Numbered from the stretch's first letter, positions 27,623 through 46,031 are shown. The stretch: 64,000 nucleotides of DNA from Phaeosaccion multiseriatum (GCA_965112735.1 OZ218950.1:2232001-2296000), one strand, 5' to 3'. The notes: generated by a model not told the origin, from the sequence alone. Program-made: numbers and translations.

Positions 27623-28731
27623 ACACCTTGAGGCCGCTGCTTGTGGCGTGAACGTCAGGCAGGATGGAGAAATCGAGCGTGTCCAAATAGCGTGTGTAGA
27701 TGGCCTTCATGTGCACTCCTGTAAAGTGGAGGGCGTAGCAGTAGGCCAGCAGAGGGAAGAGCATGTGCTGCTGCGTTGGGTAGTCCAGCACTTGCCGCTC
27801 GGAGGGAAGGGGAGGAGGGCTGCTGCTACTGCTGCTGCTGCTGCTGGTACTGGTGGTGGTGGTGGGGAGGGGAAAGGAGGGGAAAGGAGGGGGGGCGAGC
27901 AGAGAAGGGAGAAGAGAGAAGAGAGATGAGGGAGGAAGAGAGAAGAGCAATGAAGAGAGAAGAGCAATGGAGAGAGGACAGAAGAAATAAGAAGGAGAGA
28001 AGGAGGAGCACAGAGAAAGGAAAGGGAAGGAGCGGCGCGGGGCAAGGGGGACGGGCCAGGCCCATCAGGAGACTCACAGACACACACACGTACATACAAA
28101 GACACATGTATATATATACACACACACACTCCCTTATGTATATATACCTACACACACCTGACTGCAGCCTCCGCCCCCTCTTGGTAGCCCTGCAGCCTGA
28201 CCGCGCTGTAGCGCACTGCAATGGTCACCGCCCGGCCCAGGGAGAGAGCCCCTCGGATGACGAGGGTGGCTCTTACATCCAGCATGGCACCGTAAGAGAG
28301 CTTGTCGCCTCCCTTGATGCGTCGGAAGGTGCCGTCGGGCTTTACTTCGGCCACCCCTCCCAAAAGACGGTCGGCAGGGATGCGCACCTGGGGGGAGGCG
28401 GGGAGGGAGGAGGGGGAGGAAGGGAGGGAGGGGAGGGAGGGAGGAAGGGAGGAAGGGAGGAAGGGAGGAAGGGAGGAAGGGAGGAAGCGGTAGTGAGAGA
28501 GGCGCACATAGGAAACGATGCGGAAGGAAGAAGGCACCCCAACCAAGCCCACCAAGACCCCCAATCGAGCCTACCGAGACCCCCAATCGAGCCTACCTGG
28601 TCAAACCTGCAGAAGCCATTGTCGGAGCTGTTGAAGCCCAGCTTCGGACCGATATCACCTGCACATTACCGTCAAGTGGCGGATGAAACAATTGAAACAA
28701 ACAAATAAACAAACACACAAAACAATGGGGT

Positions 28732-28762
<31 letters not shown>

Positions 28763-28896
28763 CAAGGGACATGTTACAAAATGAGCAAGGGACAGGAAGA
28801 AAGACATCAGCACTATCGCTCTCTCGCTACAGCTACACAGTTGGGCAATTCATTACAGTTCCTCCTCCTACTCCTACTACTACTACTACTACTACT

Positions 28897-28928
<32 letters not shown>

Positions 28929-31900
28929 GCTACTACTACTACTACTACTCCTATTTCTCCTCCTACCCCTCCTGCTGTGCCCTCAAGCACTCACCAAGTG
29001 TGATGCCCGAAAGGGGCATGTGGTCGGTCATGGAGCGAAGCTGCACAAAGAAGGGCAGCACTCCGCAGTCACGCCCTTGCGTCACCAGGCGGGCCTAGCG
29101 GAGGGAGGGAGGGAGGGAGGGAGGGAGGGAGGGAGGGAGGGAGGGGGGGAGGGAGGAGGGAAGGGCGCACCGGAGGGAGAGAGGGAGGGAGGAGGGAGGG
29201 AAGGGGGAGAGGGAGAGGGAGAGGGAGAGGGAAGGGGAGGGACACACAAAGACAGACGGTCACGCCGGCCAGTCGAGCAACGGAGACAGATAGAGAGGGA
29301 AAGGGGGGGAGAGAGACGGAGGGGAAAGACAGGGAGAGAATAAAGGCGTGTGAGAGACAGTTTAGCCGGTTTCAGACAGCGTCAACCAGAGGCGTTGGTG
29401 ATACACAGTCTCTGCTCACCATAAGGATGCAGTGAGTCGCTGTCTTGCCGAGCCCTCCCGGCCACCACTTGGTGCTTGTTAGAGTTGGGCTATGCACCAC
29501 AAAATGGGCATCCAAGCCCTAAGATGGATTGATGACGACACCCCCAACAGCGCGAGGATTATTGGCAACACACGTCGTCAAAGTAGGGAGAAGGGGTGTT
29601 GGCAAACAAGGGGAGACGAGAGAGCAGAGTGAGGAGGACGGTGGAAACAGGGGGGACGTGCACTTGGCAGACCGATAGACAGACTGACTTACAGACATAA
29701 AGACAGACAGACACACACAGAGAGAGAGAGAGAGGGAGAGAGAGAGAGAGAGAGAGAAGACAAAGAAACAGAGCCTCTCTCACGTTGGCTGCGGGGACGA
29801 AGGTTGCTGTGGTCTCTACAGCTCGGACATTGGAGCCATGGCCGAGCTCTGTCTGGACGTAAGCACCGAGGATGCGAAAGTCTGTGGCGAGAGGAAGCCA
29901 CTTGGCTCGTTGTTCCTCGTTGGTCTGGTACCTGTGAGTCATCGTCCATGGACAACCAGCACGACCACCATGTACAGGAAGAGCAGAGAGGGAGGGAGAG
30001 AGGGGGGGAGGGGGGGGGGGGTCAAAGAGCAGAGAGGGGGGGAGAGAGAGAGGGGGGGGGGGGGGCGGTTCAGGAGAAAGACTTGTGAGAACGAACCCCG
30101 ATCTTGATCCTGATCCCTGACCCTGTCCCCCACACTTCCCCTCCCCCGTTTCCCGTTCATCTTCTTCTCAACCCGTCCCCTCCTCCTTCCCCTTCCCCTT
30201 CCCCTTCCCCTTCCGCTTCCACCCTCACACTTCCCCTCCCCCTTTGCCCCTCCCCTCCCTTTCCTCCCGAACCTCACTGAGGGCAAGCATTACTGACATA
30301 TGGGCAACCAACCAATGAAACCCATGAATTACGTAGTACTAAGTGTGTGTGTGCGCCGCACCTGAGGGCAGGTATGACCATGGCCATATGCACGTCAGTG
30401 GGAAGTACTTCGTCGATGGCGGAGTAGAGCCAGCGCACTTCTTGGGCATCCGTGAGGCCCAACTCGCGACACTTGAGGTGGAAGCAAGCCATCTTCTCCG
30501 CGCTTCGGAGGTACCGCTGTGGGCCACCACGGAAGGAGATGAACGGGCGAGGAGGAGAGAGGGGAGGGAGGGGGAGGGAGGGAGGGGGGGAGGGGAGGGA
30601 AGGAAGGGAGGGAAGGAGGGAGGGAGGGAGGGAGGGAGGGAGGGAGGGAGGGAGGGAGGGAGGGAGGCCTTGCTTGGTTGATCAATTGGTTGCTTGATTG
30701 GTTGATTGGCTGACGGGTTGGATGATTGGTTGATTGGCTGACGGGTTGGATGATTGATTGATTGGCTGACGGGTTGGTTGGTTGGTTGGTTGGTTGGTTG
30801 ATTGCATGATCGATTGATCAAGGAAAGGGTGTGAAGGGGTGGGCTTGTGCGCCTGTTTGCCTCCCAGGCCTCCAAGGTATCATACTTGAGAAAGCACAGG
30901 GGAAAAGAGACGGACTTGGGATCGACGTCCTTGCCACCTTCCTTCCATCAAATCGGTCCCTCTACTGGAGGACTGTCTGAGGACTGACTGGGCTTGTTTT
31001 GTTTGTTTGACTCACCTGTGTGTGGTTGAGGAAGGGTCTATCTTCCTTTGATAGAACGATATCTTCCTCTGCGATGCGCTCCAGCTGTTGGGAGGGACGG
31101 AGGGAGAGGGAGGGAGGGAGAGGGAGGGATTGAGGGAGGAAGAAAGGGAGGGAGGGAGGTGGGATGTGAGGGAAAGCGCAAAAGGTGAGTAAAGGCGGAC
31201 GGAAGATACGGCAAGAGACTGTAGGGGTTGACAGCTGCGCGTACAAACACTCTTGTCGAGGGTTGCAGGGATGGGGAGGGGGCAATAGGTAGGTTCAGCT
31301 CTCTCTTCCTCTTTCATCTCTCACTCTCTCTCTCTCACACACACCAACCTGCTTCATGCGGTCAAACTTTTCCTTTCCTCCGTACATCATGTACCCCATC
31401 GCCAGCGGGCGAACGGAGGAAGATTGGCGCTCCTTCGACAGCAGGGGGTTCTGACGTACAGGGGCAAGAGGGCTGGGTTAGTGCTCAGCGTGCATGTTAT
31501 GGGGGGAGGGAAGGAAGGAAGGAAGGACGGACGGACAGAAGGAAGGAGAGGAGAGGGAGAAGAGGGAAGGCCGGATAGGTGGGGAGGTAGAAAGAGGATA
31601 GGGGGGGGGAGGGAGAGAGAGGGGATGGAAGAGGATATCAATCAGAGGGAGAGAGAGGGGAGAGGGTGAGATAGAGAGGGAGGGGGGGGGGCGGGAGAGA
31701 GAGAGAAGATAGAGAGAGTGAGAGAAGTGGCGAGGCAAAGAGAGGGTATGAGTAGAGAGAGAGAGAGAGAGAGCGTGGGCCGGCCTGAACTAAATCAAGG
31801 CAAAACATCCCCCTAAGATGAAGAAGAGGGAGCCCCACGGCCAGTGAAGAGGGACAGAAGTATTCCACACGTTCTATTCAGTCGGCAGAGTACGAAAGGG

Positions 31901-31953
31901 ACAAAAGTTGTCCACAAGAAGAGTGCGTAGTCAGAGTCAGCAAATCGTACCAT
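24357..31953 (-). CDS. ACX: Peroxisomal acyl-CoA oxidase
   Basis: Sixteen coding exons on the minus strand join in phase (31953-31951, 31450-31349, 31084-31016, 30516-30362, 29931-29784, 29518-29420, 29094-28995, 28658-28597, 28387-28158, 27819-27627, 27284-27187, 26963-26729, 26259-26191, 25997-25877, 25003-24752, 24478-24357), giving 685 residues; rat ACOX1 has 661. Hallmarks are the [10 protein letters not shown] start, [20 protein letters not shown] (FAD/substrate site), [45 protein letters not shown] (the general-base Glu region; families usually read CT-x-EG here) and [13 protein letters not shown]. It ends in Pro-Arg-Leu, an accepted plant-type PTS1, so it should work in peroxisomal beta-oxidation, making trans-2-enoyl-CoA and H2O2. 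Exon 1 codes only the ATG; an in-frame ATG at 32017-32019 is an alternative start. Introns are microsatellite-rich. Confidence 0.9.
24482..24600. repeat. GAG/CTC microsatellite abutting an acyl-CoA oxidase 3' splice site
   Basis: A run of GAG (plus strand), 110-120 bases long, begins two to three bases beyond the acceptor of the last exon. On the sense strand it reads CTC directly into CAG, so it is the polypyrimidine tract. Confidence 0.85.
25491..25820. repeat. 55-bp minisatellite, six tandem units
   Basis: Units start at 25491, 25546, 25601, 25656, 25711 and 25766, each beginning CGGTGCCAATGCCTTATACC and ending in CCCATACCCCA-type sequence. They differ only by C/T or C/G changes. The array lies in the acyl-CoA oxidase intron between exons 25997-25877 and 25003-24752. 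It has no spacer structure and is not a CRISPR. Confidence 0.92.
26284..26650. repeat. GAG/GGA trinucleotide arrays in acyl-CoA oxidase intron
   Basis: Two GAG/GGA runs (about 26287-26505 and 26578-26650), separated by mixed purine-rich sequence, fill most of the intron between exons 26963-26729 and 26259-26191. On the sense strand they are CTC/TCC and lead toward the acceptor at 26260. Confidence 0.85.
28864..28960. repeat. TAC/ACT trinucleotide array in acyl-CoA oxidase intron
   Basis: A CTACTACTAC run with few interruptions lies between exons 29094-28995 and 28658-28597. It is one of the few AT-containing trinucleotide arrays here. Confidence 0.8.
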
Positions 31954-32623
31954 TGAGCAAGAGCTTGGCGAGGACTCGCCACTCAAAGCCGCAGGTCCAT
32001 GGCTGTAGGGGAGAGACATGCCTCCTCCTTCTTCTCTGCTCTTCTGCCCCTCGTTCCCTCCCTTGGATACTCCTCTCTCCTCTCTGTTGGTGTGGTGATT
32101 GAGGATTTCAGGCCGAATACTGAAAGTGGAAATTCAGATCATGGCGCCATCAATAAATAGTGCCCAAATTAGAAAGGAGCGGGAAAGAGAGGTATGTTAG
32201 GCGTGCTGTAGTGATGATTGCCTTGCTGCTGCTGTAGTGCCCGACTGGACTGAGCGAGGCCCAGAGATACGAGGCGTGCGCTGCGTCCGCCACCATTAGG
32301 TGCTCTCTCCCGCCTCCATCTCTTTATGGCTGTCCCTCCATCTCTTTATGCCTGTCCCTCCCTCTTACTTTCCCCCTTCCTTCTGGTCTGGATCTTCGGC
32401 CACTCTTTCTATCCCCTCTCTCCCGCCCCTTTGCCCGTCTCCCCCTCCTCCCCCTCCCCCTCTCTCTTTCCCCTTCGCAACTCACTGTCCCGTCTCACCC
32501 TTCGTGTGCTGCGCGGTTTGGTGATGCTGCTGCTGCTCCTGCTGCTCCTCTTCTCTGCGATGTACCCCTTTATTCTATGGAAGACGTGTCCCCCTCGCTG
32601 TCGCTAGCAAAGCAACAGCAAAC
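31954..32623. promoter_or_regulatory. Divergent region, acyl-CoA oxidase / phenylalanyl-tRNA synthetase beta
   Basis: The 670 bases between the two divergent starts should contain both promoters and 5' UTRs. The plus-strand half (32290-32470) is C/T-rich and 32522-32550 carries CTG repeats. ATCAATAAATAGTG near 32149 is AT-rich and could be a minus-side core element. An alternative oxidase start lies at 32019. Confidence 0.35.
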
Positions 32624-38756
<6,133 letters not shown>

Positions 38757-39275
38757 CCTAAGATAGCAATGCTCTCCAGCTGTTGGCATTTCTCTCCCGC
38801 TAACACTATCAGTGGTCTAGCAAGGCTCTAAAATTGCAGTGGTGTCTAGTGAAGCTAGCTATCAGTCAAAAGCGATGTCGCGTGTCAATGGTCTAGCAAG
38901 GCATATAGAGAGGAAGTGAAACCCGGGAAAGGTTCACACCCTTTTTTTTCCATTTGGACCTTACTAAGGCCTTTGACGTGAAAAACTTACATACAATTGT
39001 GCATCGGACAGAAATAATTTAGGGCGATTTATCGACACACAGGGAGCGAAAGAGAGAAAATCTCTCTTCTTTCCTTCCTCACCTTCCTCGTGGAAAGTAC
39101 AGTCGCTGCTGGACTTCTGTCTAAGCCTGATCTGCAAGCTTGTGCTTCTCACTCCTGCTTCAGCCTTCAGAATTAGACTGCGAAATCTTTCCTCAGACCG
39201 GGTCGAGGAGGGAAGAGAAGGGAAGAGGGAGCGGCGGGCACAGGGCTGCACCGCTTATAGTGCCGCGCACACATC
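38757..39275. other. Intergenic region between FARSB and V-ATPase C genes
   Basis: A 519-base gap lies between two plus-strand genes. GGTCTAGCAAGGC occurs twice (about 38814 and 38890). Nothing else is recognised. It should hold the FARSB 3' end and the V-ATPase C promoter. Confidence 0.4.
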
Positions 39276-39921
39276 ATGTCCTACTGGCTGGTGACGGTGC
39301 CGAATGATGGCAAGCCTCCAGACGCTGTTGTGCGCAAGCTCAGAGATGAAACCTCGGGTGAGTGTGAGAGCAGGGGCAGGGAGGAGGGAAAGGGCGCTGT
39401 GGGTCGGTCTGTAGGTCGGAAAGCGCGTAAGTAGTAATATGAAGAGAAGAAGAGTGAGGAGAATGGTGGATCCACGAAAACAGTTGTAGCGGGACGCAAC
39501 ACTTTCTTATTCGTCTTCCCACCCCTCCCTCCTCATCTCCTTCCTTTCCCTCAAGCAAACTCTCTGCACCCACCTTCACACATTTCCGTGTCCCCTCTTT
39601 GTCTTTCACCCGTTACCTCTCTCTAGCTAATGGACCCCCATAACCCTCCCTTCCTCCATCACACCCTCCATCACCCTCCTCACCCTCCTCCTCCTCCTCC
39701 TCCTCCTCCTCCTCCTCCTCCTCCTCCTCCTCCTCCTCCTCCTCCTCCTCCTCCTCCTCCTCCTCCTCCTCCTCCTCCTCCTCCTCCTCCTCCTCCTCCT
39801 CCTCCTCCTCCTCCTCCTCCTCCTCCTCCTCCTCCTCCTCCTCCTCCTCCTCCTCCTCCTCCTCCTCCTCCTCCTCCTCCTCCTCCTCCTCCTCCTCCTC
39901 CTCCTCCTCCTCCTCCTCCTC

Positions 39922-39953
<32 letters not shown>

Positions 39954-41759
39954 TCCTCCTCCTCCTGCTGCTGCTGCTCCTGCTTCCATCTCTAAAGGAT
40001 CGGCTCAAACGTTCCCTATGGAGCTCCCCAAACTCCTCGTGGGCACGCTTGACTCACTCATGAGCCTGGATGAGGACCTGGCGAAGACGGACGGGCTCGT
40101 GGAGAATGTTGTGAGGAAGGTGGAGAAGCAGTACGAAGAGTTGGCGGGGAAGGGTAGGGAGGAACTACTGGTAAGTGAGCGAGTGATTGAGTGAGTTGAG
40201 TGAGAGAGTGAGTGAATGAATTGAGTAAGTGAGAGGGCAGGGAGGAACCGCTGGGAAGTGAGTGAGTGAGTTGAGGGAGGGAGAGAGTGAGTTGAGTGAG
40301 AGAGGGGAGGGATTGAGTGAGTGAGCGAGCGAGAGTGAATGAGAGGGCAGGGAGGAACTGCTGATACGTGAGGGAGGGAGAGATAAAGTTGAGGGAGGGA
40401 GTGAGTGATTGAGCAGCGAGAGTGACTTTGAGGGCAGGCAGGAACTGCTGATATGTGAGAGGGAGGGAGTCGGAGAGTGCGTTAGTGAGTGAGTGAGCGA
40501 GTGAGAGATTTGGGAGTATGGTTGCGGGAAAGGGCAGGGAGGGGATCTGGGAGTGAGTGACTTTGAATGGGAGCCAAGGGAGAGGTGGGAATTGTGAGAG
40601 GGACGAGAGAAGAATGACTGAACTCAACACACACCCACAACCACACCACACACACACACATCCCCACACCCACTCACCCACACACAACACACACGCATGC
40701 TCTCACATACATACATACCCACACACACACATTCACACACACATATATATGGTCATCATCCCCGCAGGTTGGAAAGGTTCTACCGGAGAGGTATACCCGA
40801 GAGTTTGAGTGGGACTTTGCTCGTTATGCCCCAAGGCAACCGCTTCCCGCGCTGGTGTCTCAGATGAAGGCAGGGGTGGGAAAGATAGAGGAGGAGCTAC
40901 GCAGCTTGGTGCAGGTGTATGGAGACAAGTCAGCGCAGTTGGCAGGGGCACAGCGCAAGAAGGGCTCCAATCTTGTAACGGCTGACCTTAACGACGCTTT
41001 GGATGAGGTGAGAGAGATAGGAGAGGAGGGAGGCGGTGGGGGGGGGAGGGGAGGGAGAGGAGGGAGGGAGGGAGCGGGAGGAGAGGGAGGGAGAGCGAAG
41101 TAGGAGGAGAGAGAGGGAGGAGAGAGCGAGAATGGAAGGGAGCAGAGGGAGCGAGGGGAAAGGTGAGAGGGAGAGAGGCAAGAGAAGCGCGTATATAGAC
41201 ATACCGTAGTCCACGCCTGTTCGGCATCATCTTGGTCCACATACTGGCCTGCTAGCTGACAGGTGTGTGTATGTGTGTGTATGCATGTGTGTGTGTGTGG
41301 GTGTGTGTGTGTATGTGTGTATGTGTGTGTATGTGTGTGTGTGTGTGCTCTCCTGTGTGGTAACCATAGGACAAGCTCCGCGGGCTCACGATTGTGGATA
41401 CGGAGCACTTGGTCACTGTGTTTGTTGCCATGCCGAGGAGCCTCGAGAAGGAGTGGCTGGAGACATACGAGACCATAGGAGAGGACATCGCGGCGTTAGG
41501 CAACCCCGACTGGTACGTGCTGGGGGTGGGGTGGGCTAAGAGGGATAGAAGCGGGCTCAGGCACGCACCATGGCGCGTTGGAAAATGAGAGAGAATGAGA
41601 GGAAGGGTAGGAGAGAGTTGGGGGGAGAGACAGGGAGAGAAGGATGGAGACGGGGGGAGAGAGAGGGGGTGGAGACATAGATCGATCTTTCCTTCCGTCT
41701 CGCCTCTCCCCCTCCTATGTCGTATCCCTGGCTTTTCTGCCCCCCTTTCTCTCTCTCTA

Positions 41760-41805
<46 letters not shown>

Positions 41806-43111
41806 GCACTGACGCTCTCCTCCTACGATATGTCCTCTTCCCTCTCAACTGTACTTCCGCTTCCACATTTGCCGTTTTAACCATCCATCCATCAATCCAT
41901 CCATCCCTGCATCCGCCATAGGAGTAACAACAAGAGCAGGCTGGGGTCCGACGACGGCCAGTACGGACCCGAGTACGCGGAGGGCCGCACGGAGAAGAGG
42001 GGCTCCCCTGTTGTGCCGGGGAGCACCGCTAAGGTCATGGAGGAGGCAGACTCGGTGCTGTATGTGGTCACCATCCTGAGGGGCCAATATCAGGTAATGT
42101 TTCGTATCGTACGTACGTACCTTATATCTTGTCATGCAGAGCCTGCAGAGCTTACAGAAGGTGGCTTCTCTTGGGATCCTTTTCTATCTGTGTCTCTGTC
42201 TCTCTCTCTCTTCTCTGTCTGTCTCTCTGTGTCTCTGTCTCTCTCTCTCTTCTCTGTCTGTCGAATGTCTCGCTTGTCTCTGTCTCTCTTTCTCTTCTCT
42301 GTCTGTCTCTCTGTGTCTCTGTCTCTCTCTCTGACTTCTCGAGCTTATGATTCTCTTCTTTTCTCCACTCCTGCCCGCTCACCCTCTCTCCTGCGTTCCA
42401 ATCGCCCCCCCCCCCTCCAATGCCCTCTCGCGCCCTCTCGGCCCGATTCCTCCTCCTCCCTCCTCCTCCCTCCTCCTTCTCCTCCTCCTCCTCCTCCTCC
42501 TCCTCCTCCTCCTCCTTCTCCTCCTCCTCCTCCTCCTCCCCGCCTTCAGGCCGGCTTCTTTGACGGGGACGACTTCCAATCGGGCATGTCTCAGGACTAT
42601 GTGCAGGCCTTCAAGAAGGCGGCCAAGGAGGGAAAGTACACCGTTAGGGACTTCACGTGAGTATTTGTATTGTAGTCAACGGAACACACGGCTAACCTCT
42701 GAGTACGCGAGTTTCAGTTTCAGCAGATTGATGCTCAAGTTTGTCTAATTTTCCATCCTCAACTTGTTCTGCCACATGATGTGTATGTATGTATGTATGT
42801 ATGTATATATATATATGTATGCATGTATGTATGTTATGTTACGTATCTCTCCTTTTGATATATTTATATGTCTACAGCTATGATCCAGAGCAAGCGGGCG
42901 AGGCGGAGAGAGAGGAGGAGCGTCTGAGGGTGGAGGTGACGCAGCTCAACACAGGCCTCATCCGGTGGAGCAAAACACACTACGGGGAAGCAGTCGTGGC
43001 GTGGATGCACCTTAAGGTGAGAGGCACTTGACTGACTGACTAACTGACTTGACTGACACCAGGTACTGACTGACTGACTGACTCGAGACCCTTGGCAGAC
43101 AGACAGACAGG

Positions 43112-43197
<86 letters not shown>

Positions 43198-43832
43198 GGC
43201 ACACACACACAGCAAACAGATCTCCTGCAACTCGTTGTCTCTGTCTCGCCTGCCTCTCCGCCGTGCCCTTGGAGGAGGGAGGGAAGGAATGGCGCTCTGT
43301 GTTTCTGCTGCGCACAGTCCTTCACGTTACACATGCGCTTATTTTCAACCTTCCTTTGTTTCTTATTTCCTTCCTTCCTTCCTTCCTTCGTTCCTTCCTT
43401 CCTTCTCATCTCGTCATGGATCATCTCAATGCCCTCAGATGATTCGTGCCTTTGTGGAGTCTGTCCTCCGCTACGGCCTTCCCGTCGATCTCAGCACCGT
43501 GCTCCTGCAGCCCAGTAAGGTATGTGGGTGCGTTGGTGCATCGTGCGTGGGTGTGCGAGTGTGTGTGTACGCGTCAAAGGGTGCCTGTGCTCACTAGCGT
43601 GAGCAAGAAAGACTCGCCTCTTGTAACCTATCCCACTCCGCCTCATCCCAACCCTCACCCAAACCTCACCCCACCTTAGGGTAAGGAGAACGCCCTGCAC
43701 CAAACGCTCGACGGCATGTACGCCTCAGTAATGGGGGTGGAGAGCTTCGCTGACAGTGAGGAGGACAAGAAGGACTCTGGCGACTACCTCAATTACGTTG
43801 TCAACAAGTTCTCGCTGCTCAGCACCTCATAG
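39276..43832 (+). CDS. ATP6V1C: V-type proton ATPase subunit C
   Basis: Nine exons join in phase (39276-39357, 39998-40170, 40768-41007, 41370-41512, 41922-42093, 42550-42656, 42878-43016, 43439-43519, 43680-43832), giving 429 residues; family members have about 380-390. Typical blocks are MSYWLVTVPND (family MsefWLisaP), LLVGTLDSLMSLDEDLAK, DFARYAPRQPLPALV, HLVTVFVAMPRSLEKEW, AFKKAAKEGKYTVRDFTYD, LIRWSKTHYGEAVVAWMHLK and MIRAFVESVLRYGLPV. Subunit C links the V1 sector to the peripheral stalks and controls reversible assembly of the vacuolar proton pump. The extra length is mostly a loop in exon 5 (SNNKSRLGSDDGQYGPEYAEG, read as SNNKSRLGSDDG then QYGPEYAEG). Intron 1 holds a very long CTC array. 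Confidence 0.92.
39684..39985. repeat. CTC trinucleotide array abutting V-ATPase C exon 2
   Basis: About 265 bases of CTC repeat, then CTG repeats, end about ten bases before the AAAG acceptor at 39997. On the sense strand it is an extreme polypyrimidine tract. Long open frames predicted here (poly-Glu, poly-Arg, poly-Pro) are artefacts of this repeat. Confidence 0.9.
43096..43200. repeat. CAGA tetranucleotide array in V-ATPase C intron 7
   Basis: About 100 bases of GACA/CAGA repeat lie in the intron between exons 42878-43016 and 43439-43519. A GACT-type repeat (43027-43083) precedes it and a CCTT repeat (about 43370-43405) follows near the acceptor. Confidence 0.85.
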
Positions 43833-44582
43833 GAGAAGAAGATGATACGATAGTAGATGCTCCTGTAGCTGCATATGGTGTGGGTTTGTTGCTGGTGTGA
43901 TGATTGGAGGACTATGGGAGGGAGCGACTAATTGACGCATGCCTCACGGTGCTGCCCTTGCTTGTGGGCCTCTGTTTTTCGGAACGGACAGCAGCAGCAG
44001 CAGCAGCAGCAGCAGTTGGTGATACAACAACAGGAGCAGGGAGGAGGAGCACGGAAAAGGGACTGTGGTGGTCTCGTAGCGTGGGCTGACCCCCCCCCCC
44101 CCCCCACACACACACCACGAGGAATTCACGAGACTGACAGGACTGCAAGGCTACTGTGGTTGGTGATTGAATGGTACAACGCATCTTAAACACGTCTTTC
44201 TTTCTCTCTCTATATATATATACTCTTAGGGCCATCTTTGTGCGCACCTACCGCCCACGGTGCAGTACCTACCCCCACGCACTCCGCTCTCCATGCGTGT
44301 CGACATCGACTCTTAGCGTCGATATCAATTAAAACTGGAGCAAAAACGGAAGGCCCTGCTGTGTACACGACGAAGCAGTGGGCCTCGTCACCATTCACCT
44401 CACATTGATCTAGCAAACGGAAGTAGTAGGTGGACTGCTGCATCACCAAGTGCTGCTGCTTCTCTCCCTTAGCGTATCTGCTTGCTCTCCCCTTCCGCCC
44501 CTCAGCGCTGCTTCGTTCAGCATCTACCCAGAAAATTGGGTTTGATACCGAAGGGCTTGCGGTTATCATTGCTGCTTCATGG
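43833..44582. other. Convergent intergenic region with CAG run and TA run
   Basis: The region lies between the V-ATPase C stop (+) and the ferredoxin-like stop (-). It holds a CAG run followed by TTGGTGATACAACAAC (43990-44032), a C-run (44090-44105) and a short TA run (44211-44222). A TGTCGACATCGA motif lies near 44297. No gene is supported. Confidence 0.45.
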
Positions 44583-44991
44583 TCAGTATTTGCCAAAAAG
44601 GTTGGGTTTCATATCGAAGGCTTTGGCCAGCAAGGTCTTGGCGCTTCCTGGCTTCACCTGCCGATACACCTCCATACCATACGGCTTGGCCGTCGTTGCC
44701 GGCTACTCGTCGCCCCCCCCCCCCCGTCAACACACAGTCAGTCAGTCAGCCGTGCGAAGCGAAGCGTGGCGAATCATGCACGGCAGGGGGCAAGGGGGCA
44801 GGGAGACAGACGGCGGCAGCGACAGGAGCAATGCATTGGGGAGGGTGAGGAAAGCGTTGGTAGCCTAGTCTAAAGCCTACACTGAAATGAACCAGAGTCA
44901 AGGCCAGAGGATGGAATAGCACACAACCAGCCTAACGTGGGACGTCACAGCCTAGTTACGGCCCTAGAGCTCTTCTCTGCTCAACAAAGGA

Positions 44992-45033
<42 letters not shown>

Positions 45034-46031
45034 CAGTAGGCGCAGCAGCAGCAGCAGCAGTTGGTGCTACAACAGCCGCCCCACGATGAGAGGGGAAAAA
45101 AGTGGCCAGAGAAGTCGAATTGGAGGGGAGGTGCTTTGCACTCATCACCACACCTAAGCATACTTTCTCACACACAACACACCTCTACACAACATAACGC
45201 ACACACACACGCACACACACACGCACACACACACACACACACATAATACACACACACACACACAACACACACAAAAGACAGAAGACCCACGATGAGGAAT
45301 ACAGCTGCCGTGCCGCGCCGCCTAAACACACGCACCTGAACATTGGGTCCAAGAGAGCAGTTGTTCAGGCACGGAGAACCAACTACCTGCGGGGGGGGAG
45401 GGGAACGGACCGGGGCCACAATTGAGAAGGACAAAGATGCTGACCTTTGCTTTTACTCACTCACTCGATGGAGGTTTGGGAGAGGGATTGGGGATGCTTG
45501 ACCCAGGGACACACGGCACACAACTGAGAAGGCAAGGACAGGAGGAGGGATGCTCAGGCTCGCCTTGCTTACATTGCTTATCCTGATCTGACTTGTTCAG
45601 CAGCCCAACCAACCACACTCACCTTGACGCCTGCAGGACAAGTCTTGGTCAGCGAGTCGAGAACTTTTTGAGACCCCTTTTGAAGGCATTCTTTGTTGGT
45701 GCAAACCTGAGGAGAGGGAGGGAGGGGGAAGTTCGAGAGCACTTCTCGCGTACGTCCCTTCTTCCCCAATGTTTCTTCGCTCTCCTTGGTGCCTCTCTAT
45801 TCCCTCTCCCTGTCTCATGTCTTATCTCTATCTACACATACACTCTCTCTCCTCTCTTTATCCCATTAAATGCTCCCTTCTTTTCTCTCTCTCTCTCGCT
45901 CTCGCTCTCGCTCTCTCTGCACCCTCGCTACCCTTCCAACGTACCCTGAGCATTGCTCCAGATGGAACGAGGCCGTGTCCAAGGCACAGAAGGAGACACA
46001 CAAGCACAAGTGAGAAGAGATACGACGCCAT
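44583..46031 (-). CDS. Thioredoxin-fold [2Fe-2S] ferredoxin-like protein, secreted or plastid-targeted
   Basis: Four minus-strand exons join in phase 0 (46031-45945, 45706-45623, 45386-45336, 44702-44583), giving 113 residues. The start is a strong signal peptide (MASYLFSLVLVCLLLCLGHG). The mature part reads VCTNKECLQKGSQKVLDSL, then SPCLNNCSLGPNV, then YRQVKPGSAKTLLAKAF. The CxxxxC...CxxxC cysteines followed by GPNV are the signature of thioredoxin-like [2Fe-2S] ferredoxins, as in NuoE-type domains and plant/algal plastid homologues. The signal peptide suggests entry to the ER, and so possibly a complex plastid. The redox partner is unknown. Two weak points are the last acceptor (GAGTAG preceded by a G-run on the sense strand rather than pyrimidines) and the donor GTGCGT of exon 3. 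The last exon could therefore start elsewhere. Confidence 0.6.
44994..45062. repeat. TAG then CAG trinucleotide arrays in ferredoxin-like gene intron
   Basis: A GTA/TAG run (about 44994-45030) merges into a CAG run (45044-45060) that is followed by TTGGTGCTACAACAG, a variant of the dispersed CAG-linked motif seen elsewhere in the window. Confidence 0.8.

Noticed and set aside
39613-40008. Poly-Glu, poly-Arg and poly-Pro open frames
   Set aside because: Artefact of the CTC array in V-ATPase C intron 1.
44430-44873. Plus-strand open frames of 128-147 codons
   Set aside because: They lie antisense to the last exon of the ferredoxin-like gene and contain no motif.
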